A stretch of 64,000 nucleotides of DNA from Amanita rubescens (taxonomy: Eukaryota > Basidiomycota > Agaricomycetes > Agaricales > Amanitaceae). Below are positions 46,080 through 55,634 of the stretch, piece after piece (the first letter of the stretch is position 1; each line of letters starts with the position of its first letter). Location of the stretch: assembly GCA_015039365.1 (NCBI GenBank), contig WION01000030.1, positions 62,001 to 126,000 of the forward strand. Direction: 5' to 3'. A model generated the notes under the pieces. It ran no database searches, had not been told where the DNA came from, and was given only the letters and a program-made list of their open reading frames with translations. Position numbers and translations under genes: made by a program.

Positions 46080-49000
46080 ATGTCCTTCGCGCCGAACAAA
46101 GCCAAGAACAAGAAAACCACTAGGGCTTCTCTTTCAAACACGCCCGCTGGCTCCGGGGGAAGTTCCCCCGTGTTAGTCCAACGTTCGGTTAGCACGTCGA
46201 ACGCGTCAAAACCCGCGTCCGGCCCGGCACTGGATACCGGCAACGTAACCGTGAGGAGCGCAAGTTACGCTCATGCAGCCTCACACGTAAAAGCTGCAGC
46301 GGCTCCTGCAACTCCCGCTAGGAGTAATAGGTCCCCAGCGAGACCTTCTCGCTCCCCGAGGACGGAACCTTCCCTCCTCGGAATGAAACCCAAGCCACCT
46401 AAAACGAGTCCAGAGGACTCGAGACCAAGCGAATACAGAAGGGGGATATCGCTTAACTCCCCTCCCGAAGGTCGAGTTCCGTTCGGGCCAATAACACAAT
46501 TGCCATTTAGGCTTAGCCAGCAAGCCTCTAGGAATGCCGAAGAGGAACGGGAAGTCCAACAATTGACTTCCCCAGACAAGGAACAGGCTGAAATTCAGCC
46601 CGAAGTCCCACAGGATATCCTGGAACGGGTTACCCCCCTTTCCGAAGATATGCCACTTCTCTTAGCCCCATCAGTCATGGAGACGGCTATCCCAAATCCC
46701 GCTCACGCCAGTCAGTTAGCGGACAACATCACTCGCGGAAAGCTCCACGAAATCAAGGATTCTATTAACAACTCCATGGCGAGACAACAGCAACAATTCA
46801 GTATTGGAATGTCCCAAATACTGAGAGAGCTCCGCGAGTTCAACGTCTCAGTACAACAAGAACTTCGCACCTCAAACGATAAGAATACGCAGATCCAAAC
46901 CCTGCTCTTAGATGAACTTCGACGAACGAGAAGTCAACGATCTTACTCCGAGAGGGAACCCTCCCCTCAAGGTTCTGTGAGATCACAGTCCCCAGCTTTG
47001 AGCTACGTGTCCGTGGAACCGCAAGACACGACCGAACATATATCGATCCTGTCCTCTCGATATAGAGGCAGAGGCATGGCCCCTGCTGAACCCGACGACA
47101 GGGAAGAACTTATTGCTCGCCTACATGAGTCGGGCGAACTAGACGCACTGATTACCCTCAAGAAGCTAGAGTTCAGACGCTCAACGGGAGATACGGGAAG
47201 TTTCGCAAATCGTCAGGGGCGGAATGAGTCCGTTCCGAGCTATGATGCTCGATTAACGACCAGCGCCAGGAACGCCGTCCTGGCAGAGATTAAGGCGGGA
47301 ACTGATCCTGCTACGCTTTTCGAACGTTTATCTCCAAACCGAAGGCAGACAAGATTTGAGGAACCGCCACGAAGGGAGCCCTTCCTCACGGGCGCGAACA
47401 CGACGCCTTTGGGCGTTGCCTCAGGGAACGCCGCGACGAATGACGTTCCAGATCAAAGAAGGCCACGCGGTACACCAAGCCCTTCATCCCCAAGTTCTGC
47501 TGGTGGAGGAAACCCCGAGGACAGAGTCCCACGGAATTCTCGATACTTAGGACATATACCGGGTTATAGACCCAGCATGTCAGTCAGCAATGTCGGGCGC
47601 AACCCTATCACTATTGGTCCTTTGACCATTGTTGATCGCTCGTCCGAAAGAACGGACGACATGGTCAGGTCAGAAATCCTCAATGCCCTTCAGGCAGCGG
47701 AACATCGCTCCGACGCCATCAATGTTGGGAAACTGATGAAAATATCACTTCCTGAATACTCGGGAAGTGAATCTATGGACGCATACATGAAGTTTCTACG
47801 AGAACTTCTATTATACCTATTGAACTACAACCTGATGAAGCCGGATTCGGACGCTCACCGAGTCGGTATATTGGGCGCAACATTAAAAGATAGAGCGCTA
47901 AGATGGTATCAACACACCATCAATCTCAACGCGGACGGCAGGTGGAACTTCCAGTCTGCCATGATCGAACTCAAACGACACTTCGTGAAAGACGTATCAG
48001 CTCGGGACGCGGCCGTACGATTCGACCGTCTCAAACAGAAGAACAGGACGGTAGCCGACCTTAAGAAGGAACTCGAACGGTTGAGTCAGCTCATGATTCA
48101 ACAGCCCTCCGAGTACGACATGAAACGTCGTTTCCTAGACGCACTAAAGCCGGAAGTCTCTGGCGCGGTCCTATGCTTCAGGTTGAACCCGGAGAGCTCA
48201 GACTTTGACCTCCTGTTCGATAAAGCGAATGCGATCGAACAAGGCCAGTTATATGAAGAGAGTCATCGTAACGAGCGAATGAGCAAAAACGCTATAACTG
48301 GCTCTCAAAATCAAACCTACAAATCGTCTTCAGGCAAATCGTCAAAACTGTCGGGGAGGAAGTTCGTAAAGAAGCCTAAGAAAGAGGCAAGGGACGACAA
48401 GCCGACGGACCCGTCATCGAAGTCAGTGGAATGCTACCACTGTAAGAGAAAAGGACACATCAGTAAAGATTGTCCCAAAAAGACGGGCAAGAACAGATCC
48501 GCCAACGCGGAGCCTGCTGATGAGGATGAGGAAGCGGAAGCGCAAGGCAATGCTGCAGACGCTGACACCGGAGACTCTGAAGATTCAGAGTCAGGCCAAG
48601 ATGATGATCACGAGGATCAATCGGATGAACAAGCAGAAAATGGCCCAGACTCGGACAATCTGTCCCTGAACGACTGGTGCCCCCAGGCTTGCGCTATAAG
48701 GCCTTACGTGGAGTCGTTGGATGACGAAGACGACGTCGTCGTTTACCACGAGCCAGGATCTCGTGGGAGGCCAGAACTTGTCGACTGGTCTCTAATGTCA
48801 GGCAGCAGCGTTGAATACGAGGACACCTCCTCTGTCGACGAACACGCTCAGGACGACATGCCAGAGCCAATGGTGTGGGATTGCCGAACAACACGCATAG
48901 TAGAAGACGACGAACGTATGGAGTCCTGCAAAGCTAATGAGACGAATGGCGAACTTGTCGCGTATCGACAACGAGCTACCAAAGAATTCGGGTCACTCAG

Positions 49001-49571
49001 ACTTGAGGATGGGCCGAAAAGAGACTTCAAGCGTTTGGGCGTTATAGAAGGTTACATGCGGATTAACGGCAACAGGGCCCACGTATTAATGGATGGGGGA
49101 AGTACCCTCGACATGATATCGGCCAATTTCGCGTCTGTACTCGCGCTGGAAATGTTCCAGCTCAAGAAGCCAATAAAACTGCAAATGGCTACCTCTGGAT
49201 CAAGGTCTTCCATTAATCATGGAGCACGCGCAGAACTCCAAGTAGGGGAGTTCAAACAAATGCGATACTTCGACGTGGTCAACCTTGACCGTTACAACGT
49301 TATTCTCGGGACACCATTCCTGAAGGAACACAAGATTATATTGAATTATGCTGGACACGGATCCTTCAAGTTGAAGGACAGATGGTTCCCAGTCCGGGAA
49401 GGCGATTTTAGCAGTCCTGTCTCCAAAAATGGGGAGGAAACGGGTGACGCCGTCGATAAAACCAAGTCTAGCACAAAAGGAAACGGGTTTAGCTCGCAAC
49501 CACGCAAGTCTATGAGCAGCAGCAACGGGAGGAATCCTAGCCCCTCGGTGCCGTATAAACGCTCTCATTGA
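46080..49571 (+). CDS. Element B Gag with C-terminal aspartic protease
   Basis: 1163 residues, start ATG 46080, 106 bp after the LTR. A long S/P/R-rich N-terminal part covers residues 1-540. The Gag core runs from about 550 (LPEYSGSESMDAYMKFLREL) to 740. A single knuckle CYHCKRKGHISKDCP is near 785, followed by an acidic D/E region (810-960). A retropepsin-like domain with VLMDGGSTLDMIS is near 1003; DGG replaces the usual D-S/T-G. It forms particles and processes the polyprotein. The stop TGA is followed by CTA and then 18 nt later by the pol ATG in the same frame, a context known to favour readthrough. Confidence 0.9.
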   Translation: MSFAPNKAKNKKTTRASLSNTPAGSGGSSPVLVQRSVSTSNASKPASGPALDTGNVTVRSASYAHAASHVKAAAAPATPARSNRSPARPSRSPRTEPSLLGMKPKPPKTSPEDSRPSEYRRGISLNSPPEGRVPFGPITQLPFRLSQQASRNAEEEREVQQLTSPDKEQAEIQPEVPQDILERVTPLSEDMPLLLAPSVMETAIPNPAHASQLADNITRGKLHEIKDSINNSMARQQQQFSIGMSQILRELREFNVSVQQELRTSNDKNTQIQTLLLDELRRTRSQRSYSEREPSPQGSVRSQSPALSYVSVEPQDTTEHISILSSRYRGRGMAPAEPDDREELIARLHESGELDALITLKKLEFRRSTGDTGSFANRQGRNESVPSYDARLTTSARNAVLAEIKAGTDPATLFERLSPNRRQTRFEEPPRREPFLTGANTTPLGVASGNAATNDVPDQRRPRGTPSPSSPSSAGGGNPEDRVPRNSRYLGHIPGYRPSMSVSNVGRNPITIGPLTIVDRSSERTDDMVRSEILNALQAAEHRSDAINVGKLMKISLPEYSGSESMDAYMKFLRELLLYLLNYNLMKPDSDAHRVGILGATLKDRALRWYQHTINLNADGRWNFQSAMIELKRHFVKDVSARDAAVRFDRLKQKNRTVADLKKELERLSQLMIQQPSEYDMKRRFLDALKPEVSGAVLCFRLNPESSDFDLLFDKANAIEQGQLYEESHRNERMSKNAITGSQNQTYKSSSGKSSKLSGRKFVKKPKKEARDDKPTDPSSKSVECYHCKRKGHISKDCPKKTGKNRSANAEPADEDEEAEAQGNAADADTGDSEDSESGQDDDHEDQSDEQAENGPDSDNLSLNDWCPQACAIRPYVESLDDEDDVVVYHEPGSRGRPELVDWSLMSGSSVEYEDTSSVDEHAQDDMPEPMVWDCRTTRIVEDDERMESCKANETNGELVAYRQRATKEFGSLRLEDGPKRDFKRLGVIEGYMRINGNRAHVLMDGGSTLDMISANFASVLALEMFQLKKPIKLQMATSGSRSSINHGARAELQVGEFKQMRYFDVVNLDRYNVILGTPFLKEHKIILNYAGHGSFKLKDRWFPVREGDFSSPVSKNGEETGDAVDKTKSSTKGNGFSSQPRKSMSSSNGRNPSPSVPYKRSH

Positions 49572-49574
49572 CTA
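49569..49574 (+). promoter_or_regulatory. TGA-CTA candidate readthrough site between gag and pol
   Basis: The gag stop lies in the same frame as pol, with only six codons between it and the pol ATG at 49590. UGA CUA is an established leaky stop context in other systems. Readthrough would give a Gag-Pol fusion at low level without any frameshift. This is inference from context. Confidence 0.55.
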
Positions 49575-49589
49575 CAAGGACCCGAGAAT

Positions 49590-52500
49590 ATGAAACCCTA
49601 TTCCGCAGCAGCAGACGTTGGGCGGAAGGGTACCACCTCCATAACGACGGAGGAAAGAAATAAATTACGCCTGAAATGGATCGACAAAGTAAAAGACTTA
49701 CAAGCGCCAGAGGAGTTAACCATGCCTCCTCTACGTATAATCAACCACGAGATTCCACTAATAAATCCGAATCTCAAGATCGTTCACAGAGCGGCAAAAT
49801 GCCCGGAGCCACTTAGAGATGAACTCAAGGAGAAAGTAGACCGATACCTAAAGGCGGGATACTGGGTCAGGACGGAACTACCCTCCTCGGCCCCTATGCT
49901 GATAGCCTTCAAGAAAAGCGGAAAAATAAGGACCGTCATTGACGCCAGACAACGCAACGATAACACACTATCTGATTCCACGCCCATGCCTGATCAAGAG
50001 ACGATTAGGAACGATGTGGCCCGAGCGAAATTCCGCTCGAAGATTGACTTATCCGACGCCTACGAACAGATCCGTATCTCCCCTGAACACGAGTCCCGGA
50101 CTGTATTCTCCACAATCTACGGGAACATGAAAAGCATGGTAATGCAACAGGGAGACAAAAACGGGCCCGCTACTTTCCAGAAGTTAATGAACTTCTCCTT
50201 TGCCGACATGTCAGCCGTCTTCGTCCATTGCTATCAAGACGACATATTCGTGTTCTCAGACACTCGCGAGGAACACGAAGATCACTTACAGATGGTCTTT
50301 GACCGTCTCAGAAAGCTCAGGTTGTACCTAAGCAGAAACCCGGAAAAGATCGACCTATTTTCGACAAATATGGACTGTCTGGGGTTCATAGTTGACGACG
50401 AGGGAATACATATTGATCCCTCGAAAGTTGACAAGATCACACAATGGCGAACGCCCAGAAACTACCAGGACGTCCTGAGATTCAACGGGGTCATTCAATA
50501 CCTCGCTCAATACATTCCAAAGGCTACGGAATATACTGCTCCATTAACTGGAATGTGCAGTAATAACAGAGAATTTGTGTGGACAGACTTCCACGATCTC
50601 TGCTTCAAGAAACTCAAGAATTTGGTCGAGAAGAACATTGTCTGTCGACCCATAAACGGGAAACTTGACGTCCCTATTTGGGTAATCACGGACGCTTCTG
50701 CGACAGGAGTCGGCTGCTGGTACGGACAAGGGCCGACCTGGGATACGATATGGCCCGCGGGATTCTTCTCGCGGAAATTCACGCCTGCCCAAATGAATTA
50801 CTGCACTTGGGAACAAGAGCTACTAGGCGTCCTGGAAGCATTACTGCGCTGGGAAGACAAACTCCTAGGTCTCGCTTTTACCGTCGTCACCGACCACCAG
50901 GCATTAACGTTCTTCAACGAGGCCCCGACACGATCCCACCGTAGAACACGATGGTGGGAATACCTCTCCAGATTCAACTTTAAAATGCAGTACCTGAAGG
51001 GAGAGAAGAACATTGTTGCGGACGCGCTGTCTAGATACTTTGCGAGCGATGAGCCGGACGAAACTCACGATGTTTCGGCATACGTCAACGCGGATTTCAG
51101 ACTGGATCCGGAGCGTAATGACCTCACCATTGCTCGAACAGCAGAGTTGATCGCGTTTAAAGTGAATGCATATCCTACTTCTGGGAGGAAGGAGCTGGTC
51201 CGCGACCATGTTGAACAACGAGCTGTAGAAGCTCAAAATATATCTCGAAGCAAAGAAACGGAGACAGAGAATCCTCCAGATATCAACCCTATCGACGGAA
51301 GCTTCCAGTCGATATTCAAGGCTTTTCCCGAGTCGTACACAAAGGACAAGTTCCTAGCTCATATCTGGGAACATACCGACAGGTTCAACAAGTTTTTAAA
51401 GCAGAAGGATCTGCTTTGGACCAATAACAGGACGGGATCAAGAGTCGTCTGTGTCCCTGACGGCCTGCTCAAAGGGAAATCTCTGAAAGGGCTCGTCATT
51501 GACACCTGTCACCAGACTATCGGCCACTTAGGAACTGAGCGAACGCTCAAATACATCAGACGTTGGTTCTGGTGGGCCACAATGGCTGAAGATGTCGATG
51601 ACTTCTGCAAATCATGCGGAAAATGTCAGACGACGAAACACTCCCGACAGAAGAGCCCAGGATGGCTCCATAACATGACATTCCCTTCACGGCCTTGGGA
51701 AAGCATCGGCATGGACTTCGTTGGCCCCTTCGTTGAAGTAGACAACTTCAACTACATCCTCCTTGTCGTTTGTCGAATGACAGGGATGGTACACTTAATC
51801 CCGACACGAACCGACGTATCAGCCAAACGAGTGGCTGAATTATACGTTAAGGAGATCGTCAGGCTTCATGGCATCCCGGAGTCCATCGTGTCTGACCGCG
51901 ACACGAAGTTCACGTCCCAATTCTGGAAGGAATTAAGCAAAATCCTAGGCCAGCGTTTGCTGATGTCCTCGTCATACCACCCTCAAACCGACGGTTCGTC
52001 GGAAAGAGCCATTCAAACCATGTCGCAAGTTCTGCGATCAGTGGTGAATGACTACCAGACGAACTGGGTGGAACAATTGCCACTGGTGGAATTCGCCATG
52101 AACTCTGCTCACAACAAAACCACTGGCCACGCCCCCTTCGAAGCAAACTATGGATGGCTACCTCGTATGATACGTGGCGCCAGCTTCGATAGCCCACGAG
52201 AGGGCGTGAAGCAATTCGTCGAGCGGATCACAGGCGTACTGGACAAGACCTTCGACAACATCACCGTACAAAGAACTCGTCAGGCTAAACAGGCTAACAA
52301 GCACCGACGAGACGGACAAAATTTCCAAAAGGACGACTTAGTGCTCCTTTCGACGGAAAACATTAACCTCCCTCGTGGACGCGCTAGGAAACTGTGTCCG
52401 AAGTTTATCGGACCATTCAAGATCATCAAAGCTTACCCGGAGAGTTCAACTTACAAGCTGGAGCTCTCTCCCGACTTACTATCTCGTAAAATGCATGATG

Positions 52501-52784
52501 TATTCCACGAGAAGCTACTAAAACAATTCGTTGGGAATGATCCTGACAAGTTCCCGAAAAGGGAATCGCAAACGAACTACGACGTCGGTGTGGACCCGGA
52601 ACGTGAATGGGTTGTAGAGGCCATCGAGGATCACAAGTGGACGCCCCGCCTTAAATTCAAGGTGCGATGGGCTCTGGGTGATTTCACCTGGGAACCACTA
52701 CATGTGGTCAATGATCTCGAAGCCTTGGATCACTACCTGGAACTCGAAGGAGTTACCAAGCCCTCCGAACTTCGGAGAGTTTGA
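49590..52784 (+). CDS. Element B Pol (RT-RNH-INT-chromodomain)
   Basis: 1064 residues. Reverse transcriptase with LIAFKKSGKIRTVIDARQ (about 105-125) and catalytic CYQDDIFVFS near 215, an uncommon YQDD variant of YxDD. RNase H from about 367 (VITDASATGVGCWYG) to 470 (NIVADALSRYF). Integrase zinc region HQTIGHLGTERT...CKSCGKCQTTK near 640-680, DDE parts GMDFVGPF (710), SDRDTKFTS (767) and GSSERAIQ (803). Chromodomain at 1005-1060 (REWVVEAIEDH, then FTWEPLHVV). Protease is upstream at the end of the gag ORF. The stop TGA at 52782 is again in frame with the next ORF. Confidence 0.95.
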   Translation: MKPYSAAADVGRKGTTSITTEERNKLRLKWIDKVKDLQAPEELTMPPLRIINHEIPLINPNLKIVHRAAKCPEPLRDELKEKVDRYLKAGYWVRTELPSSAPMLIAFKKSGKIRTVIDARQRNDNTLSDSTPMPDQETIRNDVARAKFRSKIDLSDAYEQIRISPEHESRTVFSTIYGNMKSMVMQQGDKNGPATFQKLMNFSFADMSAVFVHCYQDDIFVFSDTREEHEDHLQMVFDRLRKLRLYLSRNPEKIDLFSTNMDCLGFIVDDEGIHIDPSKVDKITQWRTPRNYQDVLRFNGVIQYLAQYIPKATEYTAPLTGMCSNNREFVWTDFHDLCFKKLKNLVEKNIVCRPINGKLDVPIWVITDASATGVGCWYGQGPTWDTIWPAGFFSRKFTPAQMNYCTWEQELLGVLEALLRWEDKLLGLAFTVVTDHQALTFFNEAPTRSHRRTRWWEYLSRFNFKMQYLKGEKNIVADALSRYFASDEPDETHDVSAYVNADFRLDPERNDLTIARTAELIAFKVNAYPTSGRKELVRDHVEQRAVEAQNISRSKETETENPPDINPIDGSFQSIFKAFPESYTKDKFLAHIWEHTDRFNKFLKQKDLLWTNNRTGSRVVCVPDGLLKGKSLKGLVIDTCHQTIGHLGTERTLKYIRRWFWWATMAEDVDDFCKSCGKCQTTKHSRQKSPGWLHNMTFPSRPWESIGMDFVGPFVEVDNFNYILLVVCRMTGMVHLIPTRTDVSAKRVAELYVKEIVRLHGIPESIVSDRDTKFTSQFWKELSKILGQRLLMSSSYHPQTDGSSERAIQTMSQVLRSVVNDYQTNWVEQLPLVEFAMNSAHNKTTGHAPFEANYGWLPRMIRGASFDSPREGVKQFVERITGVLDKTFDNITVQRTRQAKQANKHRRDGQNFQKDDLVLLSTENINLPRGRARKLCPKFIGPFKIIKAYPESSTYKLELSPDLLSRKMHDVFHEKLLKQFVGNDPDKFPKRESQTNYDVGVDPEREWVVEAIEDHKWTPRLKFKVRWALGDFTWEPLHVVNDLEALDHYLELEGVTKPSELRRV

Positions 52785-52787
52785 CCT

Positions 52788-54848
52788 TTGGTGGCAGTGT
52801 ACCCTCCCGATTGGCCCGTCTTACGCCAGTTACCAAATTGGGAGATCCATGTAAGACAGCTGTGGGAACCTCCCACGCGTCCTCTCTTTTATCACTCCAT
52901 CCTCATGTCCACATCGCGCGACTTCACCTTTAGCCGACAACCCTCGCAAAACGAGAATACGCGCTCAAAGCGCGGTCTGTCCTCACCCCCGCAAGTCACG
53001 GGTAGGGAAAAAGATCGCCGGAGACGCACTCGCTCTCCTTCACCCGACGAATCCCGAGGACTCTCCTCGCGTCGCCGGCCCGTCGACGCTGCCGATTTCC
53101 TTTCCAAAGTACTGCCGGAGTGGGAAGTACATGAATCCACTCATATCCTACTCCACCTCACCAAATGCGAAGAGTGTGCGGACTTCGCCGCACACGTAGC
53201 CAAACAGACTCAGGGCGGAGCCCTTGAGATTTTTATCGACAAACAGAAACGACACTGGCGTCGAGTTCTAGAAGAAGAAAACAGAAGAGATCGGGAAGAC
53301 GCCTACCAAGCGGGTATCCGATCTGCTGATCGAGAAGTCGGTGCTCTTAAGGACGAGCTTGACCGGTACCGCCGCCGTGCCGAAAACTTGGAACGAGACA
53401 TAGACGAGTTACTTGATAAGAACCGTCGGCTCGAAAGCCGCCTGAATAGCCAAGGGCCTCATTTCCGTAGGGGAGAAACCCGAGGTAGACCCACGGGCAG
53501 TGAATTCAGGAGACCTCAATCTCCAGCACGGGGATATGAACGAAGCCAACCGCCATCAGTCCCTGTACAGCCGGACCGATCCTTGCTATCTAGAATCGAA
53601 GGAAGCCCTGCTCCTTCGACGGCCAAACCCACCTCCGCTCCTGCTCCCTCGTCGGCCAAACCCACCTCCTCTGCGAAAGAGAAGGAAAAAGAACAGGCTA
53701 CGGGCCTAGACGCGCCACCTCCTCCTACTGAGCCAACCCCGCGATCCCCATCACCTCAGAGCGACGTATCTTCAAACATTCGAGTAAAAGGGACCGGCAA
53801 AGCTCCCAAGATGTACCTGACGGACGACTCTGATGAGGTTTCGATACCGGATGAAGAAGGGCTAGATCGACACGATACGCCCGAGGGGGAAGATTCTCCC
53901 CCTTCCAAGGCAGAAGATGCTTTTCAACCGATGACAAACAGTCAATACATTGGAGATCAAACCCCCTTCCGTCTCGACAAGGATTCCAAAGCATTCCAGA
54001 GCAAACACGGTCACGTCTGCGTTAGCGACCCGACACACTGGAATCGTAGTAGCTCAGCGCTGTTCGAAAAGGCGAATCGTCTCAGAGGATATCGACTATG
54101 GGTCAGCGGATTCCCGATGCAGATGGCGAAGGAAGCTTCCTTTGTCCCATTCGACCAACGATCGGACGCTCAACGTTGGACCGTTCGAGATGCTACAAGA
54201 GTTGGGTACCTTCCCCTGCTTAGCGCTCGGGCTGAGCCCGACGTTGAAAAGCTGGCGGAGGAGAACCGCTTACCCTCCTTCTTGCGACGAAACCCAGACG
54301 GCCGCCTGAACGCGAAGGACGTCACGGCTTGGCTACTCCTTAAGATGACAGAACCTGAAGAACCACAGGTTACTGAGTGGTTCTGGTGGACTGCCTGCCG
54401 CCTGTTTGCACGTCTCGGAGATTACAAGGAGGCATTAGATCAGCTAAGCCTGCGCGACGAGCCGAAGGGCTATGTCCCTATCCGTCTCACGTTCTTCCGA
54501 GAGCTCACTAGGGATGAACTCGCGCTCCACTTCCACCGCTGCGGAGTCCGAGTATCCGATTGCACCAGTCACCTGTGGGACTTCTCGAGGAATTACCTTC
54601 GAGGAAGATCATCCCCAGCACTGCCCCCCTGGTCAACCTTGCCCCCCTCACGGCCTAGAGAATCCCGGCCGTCGAGCTCTCAGAGAAAGAAACGCGGCTA
54701 CAAGGCCTTCACCGATCGCGGTCAGGAACCACCTCACCACCACTCTTCAAATACCGTCACTGGATCGACCAGTGAACCTGCAAGACATCATCAAGGCCAT
54801 CGCGTCCAAGGACCTTCTCAGAACGATGCAAGCATGCACGTCGATTAA
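52788..54848 (+). CDS. Element B third ORF, novel conserved protein
   Basis: The frame is open from just after the pol TGA; the first ATG is at 52905 (647 residues). Layout from that start: R/S/P-rich head (1-60), HxxxCEECADFAAHV (about 80-95), a coiled coil rich in R/E/L (about 130-190), a P/S/E-rich linker, then a conserved C-terminal domain (about 380-575) with FPMQMAKEASFVPFDQRS, AQRWTVRDATR, FLRRNPDGRLN and TEWFWWTAC, and a basic tail. Element C encodes a homologue over its whole length. It is unlike any retroviral protein known to me; there is no signal peptide or membrane segment, so an envelope role is unlikely. Confidence 0.8.
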   Translation: MVAVYPPDWPVLRQLPNWEIHVRQLWEPPTRPLFYHSILMSTSRDFTFSRQPSQNENTRSKRGLSSPPQVTGREKDRRRRTRSPSPDESRGLSSRRRPVDAADFLSKVLPEWEVHESTHILLHLTKCEECADFAAHVAKQTQGGALEIFIDKQKRHWRRVLEEENRRDREDAYQAGIRSADREVGALKDELDRYRRRAENLERDIDELLDKNRRLESRLNSQGPHFRRGETRGRPTGSEFRRPQSPARGYERSQPPSVPVQPDRSLLSRIEGSPAPSTAKPTSAPAPSSAKPTSSAKEKEKEQATGLDAPPPPTEPTPRSPSPQSDVSSNIRVKGTGKAPKMYLTDDSDEVSIPDEEGLDRHDTPEGEDSPPSKAEDAFQPMTNSQYIGDQTPFRLDKDSKAFQSKHGHVCVSDPTHWNRSSSALFEKANRLRGYRLWVSGFPMQMAKEASFVPFDQRSDAQRWTVRDATRVGYLPLLSARAEPDVEKLAEENRLPSFLRRNPDGRLNAKDVTAWLLLKMTEPEEPQVTEWFWWTACRLFARLGDYKEALDQLSLRDEPKGYVPIRLTFFRELTRDELALHFHRCGVRVSDCTSHLWDFSRNYLRGRSSPALPPWSTLPPSRPRESRPSSSQRKKRGYKAFTDRGQEPPHHHSSNTVTGSTSEPARHHQGHRVQGPSQNDASMHVD

Positions 54849-54903
54849 GCACAACGTCAGTTTAATTGATCGGATCTCCCAGGTTCAATCCTGCAGGGGA
54901 GAG
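54849..54903 (+). promoter_or_regulatory. Polypurine tract region of element B
   Basis: Fifty-five bases separate the third ORF from the 3' LTR and end CTGCAGGGGAGAG, a purine tract suited to plus-strand priming. Just before it CAGG-TTCAAT-CCTG forms a short hairpin. Confidence 0.6.
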
Positions 54904-55175
54904 TGTAAGGCTCGTACGTCAGTAGAAGCCGGACGTTGTATATATCTATGCTCAAGACTCTGGGGAGTTTGTCTAACTCCCAATTTTATCTCTTTCCGTA
55001 TATAGCATTAGTATAGTTACGCGTGACTACTTAAGTCACCTTATACCTATTAGATAAGCAGTCAATTCTTGTAACGCGCACATTAGCACTACCGGAATAC
55101 ACCCAGTACAGTGCACCGCGCGTTTGAATAACTCGGAGATTATATCTCCACTATTATAAACTTATCAACTTTACA
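54904..55175 (+). repeat. 3' LTR of element B
   Basis: Identical by eye to the 5' LTR over 272 bp. It is followed by the target copy ATGCC and the remainder of the element A LTR. Confidence 0.95.
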
Positions 55176-55295
55176 ATGCCCAACCCCTTGTTCATATGCG
55201 TACCATCCTCTATGCCCCCTGTTTTACCTATACTTGCTATCACCTTTGTTCTACTTACGATAAGGCTGTGTTTCTGTACTTGTATATAAACCGAT

Positions 55296-55549
55296 TGTAA
55301 CAACCTTGGGTTGTTATGCTTAAGATACAACTGGAAAGTCGTATCTGGAAGCTCTCGTATGAGAACTAGATGTAATTCACCCGAAGCTACACTGAACCGG
55401 ATATATTGGTTGTGTAGTAGGTAAAGTTACGATGATTATCTAATATGTTGACACGCGTTTTGTATCACGCGCGTCTCGTTAAGTCACAGTCACTATATAC
55501 GTGGAATGAAGTATGTACGTGCATTGCTCAATTATATACACCCGTTACA
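55296..55549 (-). repeat. 3' LTR of element C
   Basis: 254 bp with TG..CA ends. On the minus strand a TATATAATTG box lies close to its start. The terminal TGTAACAACC..GGTTGTTA word on the plus strand forms a hairpin at the LTR end. A second copy was not found in the window. Confidence 0.7.
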
Positions 55550-55634
55550 CCCTCCCTGACTAGATCGAACCAAGGGTTGATCTTAATAGAAGAGAGTGAA
55601 TTCCTTCTTCGCAACGAAGCAGACCTCTCGAGGT

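Larger units (their letters stand above)
45702..55175 (+). mobile_element. Chromovirus B, complete and young, 9474 bp
   Basis: Two 272-bp LTRs (45702-45973, 54904-55175) are identical by eye, and ATGCC is duplicated at 45697-45701 and 55176-55180, inside the 3' LTR of element A. Gag-protease, pol and a third ORF are all in one frame, separated only by two TGA codons. No disabling mutation was seen, so it may be active. Its lineage differs from A, D and E (YQDD reverse transcriptase, DGGS protease, different LTR). Confidence 0.95.
37771..55295 (+). mobile_element. Chromovirus A (Ty3/gypsy), interrupted by element B
   Basis: The 5' LTR starts at 37771. Internal order is self-primer site, gag, pol, two overlapping extra ORFs, hairpin and polypurine tract, then a 3' LTR at 45544-45701 that resumes at 55181-55295 after element B. 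It then stops at the LTR of element C next to the TATA box. The 5 bp before it are ATGCG; the matching right copy is lost. It inserted into the micro-exon gene. Decay is mild: most damage is CGA-to-TGA. Confidence 0.9.

Noticed and set aside
54870..54900. GGTTCAATCC resembling a tRNA B box before the element B polypurine tract
   Set aside because: No A box at tRNA distance and no cloverleaf; more likely a chance hairpin.
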